DNA of 64,000 nucleotides from an uncultured Emticicia sp. GTDB taxonomy: Bacteria; Bacteroidota; Bacteroidia; Cytophagales; Spirosomataceae. Under the pieces are notes generated by a model. The model was not told the DNA's origin, searched no databases, and worked only from the letters and a program-made list of their open reading frames with translations. Location of the stretch: assembly GCF_937903345.1 (NCBI RefSeq), contig NZ_CALCZQ010000030.1:310001-374000 (forward strand). Reading direction: 5' to 3'. Positions 9,528 through 18,138 of this stretch are shown piece after piece; position 1 is the first letter of the stretch; the number at the start of each line of letters is the position of its first letter. The position numbers and the translations under genes were made by a program.

Positions 9528-10400
9528 TTAATTTTTAAAAATTTCAATTAGATTGGCTTTTACATTTTTCACAATACTATCCAGTTGTAAATCATTGTTG
9601 TCGGTTCCAAAAGGGTCTTCGATTTCTTCGGCAATCATTTCGATTCCTGCAAAAGCATAAAATACTAATGTAACGATAGGTGCCGCCCAATATTTAAACT
9701 CCAAAACAAAACCTAGTGGCATAGTGAAAACATACAAAAATATCATTTTTTTGATAAAAATATTGTATGAAGAAGGAATCGGTGTAGTACGAATTCGCTC
9801 ACATGCCCCCAAATTATCAGAAAACGAACTCAATTCATTGTTCAAAATCAACAACTTTTCTCCATTGATTATTCCTAATTCATGTAAACGAATGGTTTCC
9901 ATATAAATAGCTTGTCCTATTCTATTCGGTATGTGTTTATAATTTACGTAATAACTTTCATCATAGTTGGCTACAAACTCTAAATGTTTATGATTTATAT
10001 TGTTACGTAGGTGGTCTTTTACGGCGTGTATATAATTGCCAATTAAAACCCTGAAAATTTCTCGACTTTCATGCTTTTCTGGAAGTATAGCATTAAGTTT
10101 TAGTGCAAGATTTCTAGAATTATTTGTAAAACTTCCCCAAATTTTACGCCCTTCCCACCAACGGTCATATGAGCTATTTGTGCGGAAAACCAATAATAAT
10201 GAAAGTACAAAACCAACCAATGAGTGTATGGCGAGTGGGTTTTTGAGAGGTATAAAGTGCAAAACTTCATTTTCGAGATAAGAAACAAAAAATGTATAAA
10301 CCAAAACGCCCCCCATTGCTGGCAAAAGTTTTCGGAAAGTGTCGGCTTTATGGAAATAAAAAATTAGTTTCCACCAATCTTTCGTATTATAAATAAACAT
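9528..10400 (-). CDS. Bestrophin-like membrane protein (UPF0187 family)
   Basis: About 290 residues from the start at 10400 (MFIYNTKDWWKLIF). The longer reading to 10538 adds a poorly conserved stretch. The family is a homolog of eukaryotic bestrophin anion channels. Visible marks are the N-terminal DWWKLIFYFHKADTFRKLLP, the RTNSSYDRWWEGRKIWG motif after the second helix, and EDPFGTDNNDLQLD near the C-terminus, which matches the family's acidic calcium-clasp-like segment. Inner membrane; ion selectivity unknown. It is divergent from the ArsN2-like gene, with about 150 bp between starts. Confidence 0.88.
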   Translation of the reverse strand: MFIYNTKDWWKLIFYFHKADTFRKLLPAMGGVLVYTFFVSYLENEVLHFIPLKNPLAIHSLVGFVLSLLLVFRTNSSYDRWWEGRKIWGSFTNNSRNLALKLNAILPEKHESREIFRVLIGNYIHAVKDHLRNNINHKHLEFVANYDESYYVNYKHIPNRIGQAIYMETIRLHELGIINGEKLLILNNELSSFSDNLGACERIRTTPIPSSYNIFIKKMIFLYVFTMPLGFVLEFKYWAAPIVTLVFYAFAGIEMIAEEIEDPFGTDNNDLQLDSIVKNVKANLIEIFKN

Positions 10401-10549
10401 GATAGTATGCAAGAGTTTTTTTTGATTTGTTTTTACTTGATTTTGACTTACAAAGATAATTTTTTTTAAATTCTTTTGGTAGAGAAAATATTTGTTGAAA
10501 TTTGTGCGGTAGATTGAGGAACAAATCATCTTAATCATGAATCAATAAC

Positions 10550-10981
10550 ATGAATATAGCATTCAAGAAAACCTCACCCGAAAATTTTTCAAAAGTATTG
10601 GTCTTGCTTTCGCTGGCCAATCTGCCAATTAGGGATATTGATGAAAACGTAGAATTGTTTTCCTTAGAAATGGACCTAGGTACAGCTGGTTTAGAAATAT
10701 TTGGTAGGATTGGGCTTCTGCGTTCTTTGAGTGTGCTTGAATCTCAAAAAGGAAAAGGTTATGGGCTTTTAATTGTTCAAAAATTAGAGTCTTATGTAAA
10801 GACAAAAAATATAAAAGCACTTTATTTGCTCACATCGACGGCCAAAGACTTTTTTGAGACAAAGTGCAAATATGAACTAATTGAGCGAATAAATGTGCCA
10901 ATCGAAATTCAAAATAGTCAGCAATTTGCCTCGATTTGCCCATCTTCGGCTGTTATAATGAAAAAAGATATAGCATTTTAA
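10550..10981 (+). CDS. arsN2: ArsN2-type GNAT acetyltransferase
   Basis: A 143-residue GNAT-fold protein. The acetyl-CoA loop is SQKGKGYGLLIVQKL. The segments LYLLTSTAKDFFE and the C-terminal FASICPSSAVIMKK are characteristic of the arsenic resistance acetyltransferase ArsN2 family. Members are usually found in ars operons; here no arsenate reductase, ArsR or arsenite pump is adjacent, so the assignment rests on sequence alone and the substrate is unproven. It faces away from the bestrophin gene and precedes the phosphatase on the same strand. Confidence 0.75.
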   Translation: MNIAFKKTSPENFSKVLVLLSLANLPIRDIDENVELFSLEMDLGTAGLEIFGRIGLLRSLSVLESQKGKGYGLLIVQKLESYVKTKNIKALYLLTSTAKDFFETKCKYELIERINVPIEIQNSQQFASICPSSAVIMKKDIAF

Positions 10982-11107
10982 TAATCATAACTTATATTAT
11001 TAGAAAAATGCATGATTAAAATGTTTGACTTATATTTAATAAAAATTCAGAAAAAATTAAGTTTTTTTCAGCATTGCTCGTATATTCGTACCAAAACTTT
11101 CCTAACA

Positions 11108-11617
11108 ATGAATAAAGTCCTATATTTAGTTCGGCATGCTACTGCCGAAGAAGGAGGAAACTCTCCAATTTTTCGTGATTTCGACCGAGATTTAACCTCA
11201 ACCGGTATCATTGAGTCTGCCCGAATGGGGAAATTTTTGGCCGCAACTGGTGTTAAATTCGACCTAATTATAAGTAGTGCTGCCGAACGAGCAAAAGCGA
11301 CTGCAAAGATTTTTGCTGAACAATTAAATTATGATGCAGATTCGATTTTAATTGATGACACCATTTATGGTGGTGGGCCTCGCAGTTATATATCTGTAGT
11401 GAATAATTTAGATGAAACTGTTAATGTTGTAGCTATTTTTGGTCATAATCCAGATGTTACATTTTTTTCAGAATATCTTACCCGTGCTGATATTGGCGGC
11501 ACAATGGATAAGTCAGGTGTTGTGGTTTTAGGCTTTGAAAACATCAAATGGGCGGAAGTTTCAAGTAAAATGGCAAAGTTTCTGGGTTATTATTCTCCAC
11601 AAAACATCAGCCAATAA
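11108..11617 (+). CDS. SixA-like histidine phosphatase
   Basis: Phosphoglycerate mutase-like histidine phosphatase of 169 residues. The start at 11108 gives MNKVLYLVRHATAEEGGN, with the catalytic RHA motif at residues 9-11. A second histidine (FGHNPDVT) completes the active site, as in SixA, and FDLIISSAAERAKATAKIF is the usual second signature. SixA proteins remove phosphate from histidine residues of phosphotransfer proteins. The target here is unknown. An upstream in-frame ATG at 11012 would add 32 residues of no recognised family. Confidence 0.85.
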   Translation: MNKVLYLVRHATAEEGGNSPIFRDFDRDLTSTGIIESARMGKFLAATGVKFDLIISSAAERAKATAKIFAEQLNYDADSILIDDTIYGGGPRSYISVVNNLDETVNVVAIFGHNPDVTFFSEYLTRADIGGTMDKSGVVVLGFENIKWAEVSSKMAKFLGYYSPQNISQ

Positions 11618-11631
11618 TAAATTAATCAAAA

Positions 11632-11639
11632 TACTTTTG
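11632..11639 (+). promoter_or_regulatory. Bacteroidota -7 promoter element
   Basis: TACTTTTG matches the TAnnTTTG -7 box exactly and lies 45 bp upstream of the small membrane protein gene. No good TTG -33 element is visible at the usual spacing, so this is a tentative call. Confidence 0.4.
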
Positions 11640-11683
11640 TTTATAAAACGGTTTTCAAAGACTTTAGAAAAAAAGCGTTTGTC

Positions 11684-11836
11684 ATGTCAAAAAATAATTC
11701 TACAAATCGAAATCAAAAAATATTTAGAATCATTTTTCTTATTTTTTTGGGAATAGTCTTATATTTTCTTTATGATTTATCTCGACAAACTACTGCACCT
11801 TGGAAAAAAAAGAAAAATATTGAAAGGTCATTTTAG
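11684..11836 (+). CDS. Small single-pass membrane protein, 50 residues
   Basis: Open frame of 50 residues starting at an ATG, with a polar N-terminus (MSKNNSTNRNQK), one strong membrane helix (residues 14-30, IFRIIFLIFLGIVLYFL) and the basic tail YDLSRQTTAPWKKKKN. This layout, and the motif DLSRQTTAPW after the helix, look like a small membrane protein I associate with Bacteroidota genomes, but no function is known to me. It has its own -7 promoter box and follows the SixA-like gene by 66 bp. Confidence 0.65.
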   Translation: MSKNNSTNRNQKIFRIIFLIFLGIVLYFLYDLSRQTTAPWKKKKNIERSF

Positions 11837-11974
11837 ATAGGTATTTTAAGTAATGGATAAAACAAACATTGCATAAGATTCAAGATAAAAAGCAGATTAT
11901 GAGTAATTTAAATAATACGTTTTTGCTAACAATATTGCCAAAGTACTTATTTATATCACTTTTTAATCTAAAAA

Positions 11975-12011
11975 AAGCAGTAATTCTCTATCTATGAGAA
12001 AATTACTGCTT
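11975..12011 (-). terminator. Second terminator behind the GbsR-type gene
   Basis: Eleven-base perfect arms (AAGCAGTAATT / AATTACTGCTT) extended by CTC/GAG. On the minus strand the hairpin is followed by seven T residues, which makes it a good intrinsic terminator for the regulator gene. It may also end plus-strand transcripts from the small membrane protein gene. Confidence 0.75.
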
Positions 12012-12026
12012 GACCACAAAAACTCC

Positions 12027-12053
12027 AAAAAACCATGACTCCGAAAAGTCATG
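12027..12053 (-). terminator. First terminator behind the GbsR-type gene
   Basis: On the minus strand, CATGACT and AGTCATG form a 7-bp stem around a 6-base loop directly after the stop codon, followed by GTTTTTT. It is in tandem with the stronger hairpin at 11975-12011. Confidence 0.6.
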
Positions 12054-12056
12054 TCA

Positions 12057-12572
12057 CTATTTATTAAAAATTTTTATAAAATTATTTAATAACCAATTTT
12101 CTTCTGATTTTAGTAAAGATGTCAATGTATTATCGGCAAATACCGAAACCTTGCTGATGTCATTTACAATTTTCAGGAATTCTTCTTTCTCGACAGTGTC
12201 TGGTTGTATTCCTTCTTTTATATCTTCCATGGCTTCGATTAGTGGTCCGATTTCTCGACGGCGTCGCTCTTTGGCAATTTGCTTAGCCACTTTCCAAATA
12301 TCTTTCTCTGCTATGAAATACTCCTTTCTTTCGCCTGGTAAAAGTTGTTTATAAATCAATCCCCAATCCATTAAATCTCTAAGGTTCATGTTTACGTTTC
12401 CTCTCGAAATCTGAAGGTCGGCCATAATTTCATCGGCATTCATTGACTTAGCAGAAAGTAAAAGTAGTGCATGTATTTGAGCCATTGTTCGGTTTATACC
12501 CCATTGTGTGGCAAGGGTACCCCATGTATGGATAAATTTATCTTTCGCTTCCTTTAATTCCATTAGAGACAT
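12057..12572 (-). CDS. GbsR/MarR family transcriptional regulator
   Basis: A 171-residue winged helix-turn-helix protein. Residues 15-95 (WGTLATQWGINRTMAQIHALLLL, then DEIMADLQISRGNVNMNLRDLMDWGLI) match the GbsR branch of MarR-like regulators, which control osmoprotectant uptake and similar genes in other bacteria. The C-terminal half is helical (IAKERRRREIGPLIEAMEDI). It is divergent from the Xaa-Pro aminopeptidase with a 378-bp gap. No transporter sits next to it, so its target genes cannot be named. Confidence 0.85.
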   Translation of the reverse strand: MSLMELKEAKDKFIHTWGTLATQWGINRTMAQIHALLLLSAKSMNADEIMADLQISRGNVNMNLRDLMDWGLIYKQLLPGERKEYFIAEKDIWKVAKQIAKERRRREIGPLIEAMEDIKEGIQPDTVEKEEFLKIVNDISKVSVFADNTLTSLLKSEENWLLNNFIKIFNK

Positions 12573-12950
12573 CTTAGTTATTTAACTTTATATTTATAAA
12601 CACGTAAGTGTAATTGTACCCCAAAGTAAAATAACCTTTTTGAATTTTCAAAATATTCTGAAAGTTTTTTTAATTTTATTTTTTATAAATTATTCCTTTG
12701 CACCAAAACCTAACCCTTTGATTGATAGTTATTTAGAAAATCGTTGTCTCATTATCAATATCTTTTATTACTTATCTCTTTATGAACATTTTTTTTGAAT
12801 AAGATAAAAACCACTTAAAAATTTGATATTTTTTTTGGGCTCATAAAGAAATATATATCATCTTTTTGAATACGTTAATAATTACTTGGTATTTATTATG
12901 ACAAATTGGCTTTCTTTTCTTTATTTCGTATTATAATAAATCAATAAATC
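12573..12950. other. AT-rich spacer between divergent genes
   Basis: The upstream regions of the GbsR-type regulator and the Xaa-Pro aminopeptidase. It probably holds both promoters, but no convincing TTG/TAnnTTTG pair or operator repeat stands out. No small gene is visible. Confidence 0.5.
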
Positions 12951-14324
12951 ATGTTTTCTGTACAGACATATACCGAGCGTCGTAACGCACTAAAAAAAGT
13001 AGTTGGAAGTGGCTTAATACTGATAATGGGCAACGAAGAAGCACCCATGAATTACCACGATAATACCTACCGTTTTCGTCAAGATAGTAATTTTTTATAT
13101 TTTTTTGGTATCAGCCACGCAGGCTTGGCTGCCATTATTGATGTAGATTCTGGTGAAGAAATTATATTCGGACACGAATTAACGATTGATGATATAATTT
13201 GGGTCGGCCCTCAAGCAACTTTGGCCGAGCAAGCTCGAATGGTAGGCGTTTATCGTACGGAGGAACCTTCAAAATTGTCAGAAAGGCTTAAAAAGTCTTC
13301 AAAAGTACATTTTACTCCACCTTATCGCTTCGATAACATAATTCGAATGAGTGATTGGATGGGTATTCCGACTGCACAATTAAAAGAAAAAGCATCGGTT
13401 GAACTCATTAAAGCGATTGTTACATTACGCTCAATTAAGACTGAAGAAGAAATTGTGCAAATGGAACACGCTGTCAATATTTCTCGTGAAATGCACATTA
13501 TTGCTATGCAATTGACCCAAGCAGGAAAAAAAGAGTATGAAATTGCGGCAGCGATTCATGCCAAAGCATTGGAAGGTGGTGGAGAGCTATCTTATCCAAT
13601 TATTTTTTCGGTAAATGGACAAACGCTGCATAATCATTATCACGGAAATACAATGACCGAAGGTCGTTTGGTTATTAACGACTCTGGTGCCGAAAATGCT
13701 ATGTTTTATGCAGGCGATATTACTCGTACAATACCAGTAAGTAAACGATTCACTGAAAAACAGAAGGAAATATATAATCTAGTATTGAAAATGGAAACTG
13801 AGTCGATTGCAGCACTCAGAGAAAACGTCCAATACAGAGAAATTCATCTTTCGGCTAATCGAATCATGCTGGAAGGTATGAAAGAATTAGGTTTCTTGAA
13901 TGGTGACGTTGGCGAAATGCTTGCCGAAGGTGTACAAGGGCTTTTTATGCCACATGGTTTAGGTCATGCTATTGGTCTAGATGTGCACGACATGGAAGAT
14001 TTAGGTGAAAAATATGTGGGTTACCGTGATGGTTTGGAGCGAAGTACACAATTGGGTTTAAAATCGCTACGATTAGCAAAAGAATTAGAGGTGGGAAATG
14101 TGCTTACGGTTGAGCCTGGTATTTATTTTATTCCAGAATTGATTGATAAATGGAAGGCGGAAAACAAGTTTACAAATTTTGTTAATTACGCAAAACTAGA
14201 TGCTTATCGAGATTTTGGCGGGGTCAGAATCGAAGATAATTGCTTAGTAACAGAAACTGGTAGCAAAACCCTTGGAAATCCAATTCCGAAAACAATAGAG
14301 GAAGTTGAGGCTTTGAGAGGATAA
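12951..14324 (+). CDS. pepP: Xaa-Pro aminopeptidase (M24 family)
   Basis: A 457-residue metallopeptidase that removes an N-terminal residue preceding proline. The N-terminal aminopeptidase P domain (1-155) is followed by the pita-bread M24 domain. The five metal ligands are all present: Asp244 and Asp256 (DSGAENAMFYAGDITRT), His339 (HGLGHAIGLDVHD), Glu388 (VEPGIYF) and Glu428 (RIEDN). The spacing between the two aspartates is one residue longer than I expect from aminopeptidase P. Cytoplasmic, with no signal peptide. Confidence 0.93.
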   Translation: MFSVQTYTERRNALKKVVGSGLILIMGNEEAPMNYHDNTYRFRQDSNFLYFFGISHAGLAAIIDVDSGEEIIFGHELTIDDIIWVGPQATLAEQARMVGVYRTEEPSKLSERLKKSSKVHFTPPYRFDNIIRMSDWMGIPTAQLKEKASVELIKAIVTLRSIKTEEEIVQMEHAVNISREMHIIAMQLTQAGKKEYEIAAAIHAKALEGGGELSYPIIFSVNGQTLHNHYHGNTMTEGRLVINDSGAENAMFYAGDITRTIPVSKRFTEKQKEIYNLVLKMETESIAALRENVQYREIHLSANRIMLEGMKELGFLNGDVGEMLAEGVQGLFMPHGLGHAIGLDVHDMEDLGEKYVGYRDGLERSTQLGLKSLRLAKELEVGNVLTVEPGIYFIPELIDKWKAENKFTNFVNYAKLDAYRDFGGVRIEDNCLVTETGSKTLGNPIPKTIEEVEALRG

Positions 14325-14332
14325 AAAAGTAA

Positions 14333-14364
14333 CGCCATTGCCTGTAACATTACAGACAATGGCG
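14333..14364 (+). terminator. Hairpin after the Xaa-Pro aminopeptidase
   Basis: Stem of about 14 bp with one mismatch (CGCCATTG..CTGTAA against TTACAG..CAATGGCG) and a very short loop, starting 8 bp after the stop. It is not followed by a T-run, but the AT-rich flank ATTCATATTATTT follows. Confidence 0.6.
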
Positions 14365-14485
14365 ATTCATATTATTTAAGAACCTCTGATAAATTTTTCG
14401 AATGTTTGACTTTTCATCGAGAAGTTCGCCACCCATTAAGGTCTTAATTGTTTTACACAAATATATCATTTTAATTAATGATGTA

Positions 14486-15538
14486 TCAATCCACCCAATC
14501 AGCAATAAACAAATTAGTATCTCTGGTGCCACCATTATTGCGGTTTGAGCTGAAAATTAGCTTTTTTCCATCGTAACTAAACATTGGAAAGGCATTGAAA
14601 TTGCTTTCAGTCGTGATTTTTTGGAGGTTTGTCCCATCAATATTTATCAAATATAACTGAAAATCATAGCCACGTTGTGAATGATGATTCGATGCAAAAA
14701 TGATTTTATCTCCATTGGGCGTGAAGTATGGAGCCCAGTTCGCTTTTCCCAGTTTAGTGATTTGTTTCAAATCCGAACCATCTACATTACATGTAAAAAT
14801 CTCCATGTTAGTAGGGGCAACCAAGTTCTTCTTTAGATTTTCTTTGTACTCAGTGCGTTCTTCTTCACTCGCAAAACGAGAAGCACGGAAAACCAATTTC
14901 TTACTATTAGGCGAGAAAAAAGCACCGCCATCGTAGCCCAATTCGTTGGTGATTTGCTTTACATTTTTGCCATCAATATCCATGATGTATAAATCTAAAT
15001 CGCCATTTCGAGTACTAGTAAAAACAATCTTTTTTCCATCGGGCGAGACAGTTGCTTCAGCATCGTAGCCTGGCGTATTTGTCAAACGTCTTTTTACTTT
15101 TCCTTTTAAATCGGCTACGTAAATATCAAAACTATCGTAGATAGCCCAAAGATATTTTTTGCCCATTTCAGGTACAGCAGGGCAAGCATGTCCACCCGCT
15201 TCGTGCGTGCTTCCGTAGAGGATTTCTTTTCCATTTGGCATAAAAAAGCTACATGTGGTCCGTCCAAAACTAGTACTTATAAAATCGGGACGTACTTTTG
15301 GGTCTTTCAAGCCTTTTTCTACATCCATATAAAAAATTTGGTCACAAGAGAGGCCCCATGCTGGGTTATCAGATTGGAAACTAATGTATTTACTATCACG
15401 GCTAAAATAGGCCTCTGCATTATTACCTCCAAAAGTCAATTGACGAAGGTTTGTGAGGTGTTTTTCGTCAGGTATTTGTGCAAAAATAAGAGAGTAATTA
15501 ACAGTTATCAGTGTGAAAATAAAAAAAATGGATTTCAT
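14486..15538 (-). CDS. TolB-like beta-propeller protein (PD40 repeats)
   Basis: A 350-residue exported protein: signal peptide at residues 1-20 (MKSIFFIFTLITVNYSLIFA) and then repeated WD40-like PD40 units, seen as YDAEATVSPDGKKIVFTS, YDGGAFFSPNSKKLVF, WAPYFTPNGDKIIFAS and FNAFPMFSYDGKKLIFSS. Such repeats build a beta-propeller like that of TolB. The family binds proteins or peptides but has no single known role. No tol genes are adjacent, so this is not the TolB of a Tol-Pal operon. Confidence 0.85.
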   Translation of the reverse strand: MKSIFFIFTLITVNYSLIFAQIPDEKHLTNLRQLTFGGNNAEAYFSRDSKYISFQSDNPAWGLSCDQIFYMDVEKGLKDPKVRPDFISTSFGRTTCSFFMPNGKEILYGSTHEAGGHACPAVPEMGKKYLWAIYDSFDIYVADLKGKVKRRLTNTPGYDAEATVSPDGKKIVFTSTRNGDLDLYIMDIDGKNVKQITNELGYDGGAFFSPNSKKLVFRASRFASEEERTEYKENLKKNLVAPTNMEIFTCNVDGSDLKQITKLGKANWAPYFTPNGDKIIFASNHHSQRGYDFQLYLINIDGTNLQKITTESNFNAFPMFSYDGKKLIFSSNRNNGGTRDTNLFIADWVD

Positions 15539-15700
15539 ATAATTGAATGATTAAAATTTTGAGTTTATTCGTAATTTGGCAAAATTGTATTTTGTGTAGC
15601 AAAGGTATGACAGAATATGTTTTTTATAAAAAATAATTAAGAATGCTTAAAAAAACGCTAAAATAAATCCTGAATAGGCAAAATAAGGCTAATAAAAGTG

Positions 15701-15708
15701 TATTTTTG
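15701..15708 (+). promoter_or_regulatory. Bacteroidota -7 promoter element
   Basis: TATTTTTG matches TAnnTTTG and lies 28 bp upstream of the DUF5916 start. No clear -33 TTG at 19-21 bp, so tentative. Confidence 0.4.
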
Positions 15709-15735
15709 TAGCTTATTTTTAACGCTACTGTTATT

Positions 15736-17976
15736 ATGAATAGACTTCTTCTATCGTTTATCTCATTTTTATTTTTACTTCAAACCCAAGCTCAACAAGC
15801 ACCAACAGTAAAATTTATTACTGAAAAGATTAAACTTGATGGTGTTTTGGATGAACAAGTATGGCAAACTGCCGAAAAAATGCCTTCGTTTTGGGAATTT
15901 TTTCCAAAAGATAGCATAAAAGCAAAATATCAGACCGAAATCTTATTGGCTTATGATGAGAAAAATATATACATCGGTGCAAAATTATATTCGGCTGGGA
16001 ATAATTATGTGACTCCTTCTTTTAGGCGAGATTTTAGGGCAGGGGGAAATGATAATGTGAGTTTTTTGTTTGATACCTTCAATGACAAAACCAATAGTTT
16101 TTTGTTTGGTATGAATCCCTACGGAGTCATGCGTGAAGCATTGCTTTATAACGGCGGAACCGCCAATGAATATTTCAATATGTATTGGGATAATAAATGG
16201 AGTGCAATCTCAAAAATGTATGAGGGTTATTGGATATGTGAGTTGTCAATTCCACTGACAACTTTGCGTTTTAAAGAAGGAAGCACGCAATGGAATTTTA
16301 AGGCATATAGATTTGATACTCAAGCTAATGAACAATCGACTTTGATGAGAATTCCACAGAATCAGATTATCATGAATTTGGGGTATTCAATGCCAATTAT
16401 TTTTGAAAAACCACTAAAAAAATCGGGTGCAAATATTTCGTTGATACCTTATTTATCAGCCAGTTCTACACGTGATTTTGAACATCCTGAAAACCCTGCC
16501 GCTGGAAATAAGTTTAATTTTGGAGGCGATGCCAAAATCGGCATTACCTCGGGTTTGAATCTTGATTTGACAGCAAATCCTGATTTTTCAAATGTCGAGG
16601 CTGATCGACAAGTGGTTAATCTTACTCGTTTTGATGTTAATTTTCCTGAACAGCGACAATTTTTCTTAGAAAACTCCGATCTTTTTACAGGTTTTGGAAG
16701 CTATAATACTAATCCATTTGTGCCGCCATCAGGTACCCTCGGGACAGCGGCTGGAAATCAGTTGGTTAGCCCGTTTTTTTCTCGACAAATAGGTATTAGT
16801 CTTGATACTATAACAGGAACGAATGTGCAAAATAAAATTTTGTACGGAGCAAGAATCAGCGGGAAAATTGATGATAATTGGCGGGTTGGATTACTCAATA
16901 CTCAAACTTCAGCTGATGCCTTTAAGGGAATACCAAGTATGAATTATTCGGTAGCTGCCTTACAACGAAAAGTTTTTGGACGCTCCAATATTGCCGCAAT
17001 TTTTGCCAATAAACAAGTTTTGGGTAAAGAATTGTCAGGTATCAATAGTTATAATCGTGTGGCTGGACTTGAGTACAATTTGGCATCGAAGGATAATCGT
17101 TGGAGTGGAAAAGTTTTTTACCATCAGGTTTTTAGCCCAACTGTTATTGGCGAAAAATTTGCTCACGGCTTTATGCTCAATTATAGTGTTCGGAAATTGA
17201 TTGCCAAGTGGTCGCATGATTGGGTAGGGAAGGGCTTTGATGCAGAGATTGGTTTTGTGCCAAGAAAGAACTTTTTTCATATAAACCCCACTATTGGTTT
17301 CAATATTTTTCCAAAGTCACGCACCTTCAACCGCATTAGTTATGGAGTTGCTTATGACCAATATAATCAACCAGGATTAGGTGTGACAGACCGCCAGGCT
17401 GGCCCGTTTTTGTTATTAGGTTTCCAGAATACCTCTAATATTTTAATGACGCTCAATCAAAATTATACTTATTTATTCAAAGATTTTGATGCTCTCAGAA
17501 GTAACAATAAATTGCCTGTTTTGAAAAAAGGTACAAGCTATACTTACTATAATTTTTCGGCAACTTATGTTACTGACCAACGTAAAAAACTGGCGGTATT
17601 TTTCCAGCCTCTCATCGGACAGTATTTTGATGGAAATATCGTAAGTTTAGTTGGTAATGCTTCTTATCGTTTTCAGCCTTATGGTTTTTTATCGGTAAAT
17701 TTTAGTTATAATGACCTTAAGCTTTCTACGGGTAAAAATAAAGTATATTTGGTAGGGCCAAAATTGGATTTAACTTTTACAAAAAGCCTATTTTGGACAA
17801 CTTACGTGCAATACAATAGTCAATTTAAGAATGTTAACGTTAATTCTCGATTGCAATGGCGTTTTGCTCCTGTGTCTGACTTTTTCTTGGTTTATACAGA
17901 TAATTATAATTCTGAAACTTGGATGCCGAAAAACCGAGCAATTTTGGCTAAAGTGACATATTGGTTGAATTTGTAA
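15736..17976 (+). CDS. DUF5916 protein with CBM9-like N-terminal domain
   Basis: A 746-residue envelope protein. A signal peptide (residues 1-19, ending TQAQ) is followed by a family 9 carbohydrate-binding-like beta-sandwich (about 25-210: IKLDGVLDEQVWQTAEKMPSFWEFFP, then TEILLAYDEKNIYIGAKLY). The rest is the DUF5916 region, whose alternating aromatic strands and terminal YWLNL look like an outer membrane beta-barrel. NPDFSNVEADRQVVNLTRF is a conserved segment of the family. Function is not established; a surface protein of the outer membrane is likely. Confidence 0.88.
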   Translation: MNRLLLSFISFLFLLQTQAQQAPTVKFITEKIKLDGVLDEQVWQTAEKMPSFWEFFPKDSIKAKYQTEILLAYDEKNIYIGAKLYSAGNNYVTPSFRRDFRAGGNDNVSFLFDTFNDKTNSFLFGMNPYGVMREALLYNGGTANEYFNMYWDNKWSAISKMYEGYWICELSIPLTTLRFKEGSTQWNFKAYRFDTQANEQSTLMRIPQNQIIMNLGYSMPIIFEKPLKKSGANISLIPYLSASSTRDFEHPENPAAGNKFNFGGDAKIGITSGLNLDLTANPDFSNVEADRQVVNLTRFDVNFPEQRQFFLENSDLFTGFGSYNTNPFVPPSGTLGTAAGNQLVSPFFSRQIGISLDTITGTNVQNKILYGARISGKIDDNWRVGLLNTQTSADAFKGIPSMNYSVAALQRKVFGRSNIAAIFANKQVLGKELSGINSYNRVAGLEYNLASKDNRWSGKVFYHQVFSPTVIGEKFAHGFMLNYSVRKLIAKWSHDWVGKGFDAEIGFVPRKNFFHINPTIGFNIFPKSRTFNRISYGVAYDQYNQPGLGVTDRQAGPFLLLGFQNTSNILMTLNQNYTYLFKDFDALRSNNKLPVLKKGTSYTYYNFSATYVTDQRKKLAVFFQPLIGQYFDGNIVSLVGNASYRFQPYGFLSVNFSYNDLKLSTGKNKVYLVGPKLDLTFTKSLFWTTYVQYNSQFKNVNVNSRLQWRFAPVSDFFLVYTDNYNSETWMPKNRAILAKVTYWLNL

Positions 17977-18138
17977 AATGATTTTATATATCGTCTTGGT
18001 TTTTGGTAAATTTTCTCTGATTAGTAAGATTCATCGCAATTTTCATCCAAATATCATCAAAATAAGTCCGTTGGCTTAAATCAAGTTTAAGGTCTCGTTT
18101 TTTTGTTTAAGATTTGTTCCCAAATTAAACCGAAAAAT

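Noticed and set aside
14350..14535. Open frame of 61 codons on the minus strand
   Set aside because: It overlaps the terminator hairpin and the 3' end of the TolB-like gene in another frame and has no protein-like features.
14486..15538. True TolB of a Tol-Pal system
   Set aside because: PD40 repeats fit, but no tolA, tolQ, tolR or pal genes are adjacent, and the gene stands alone.
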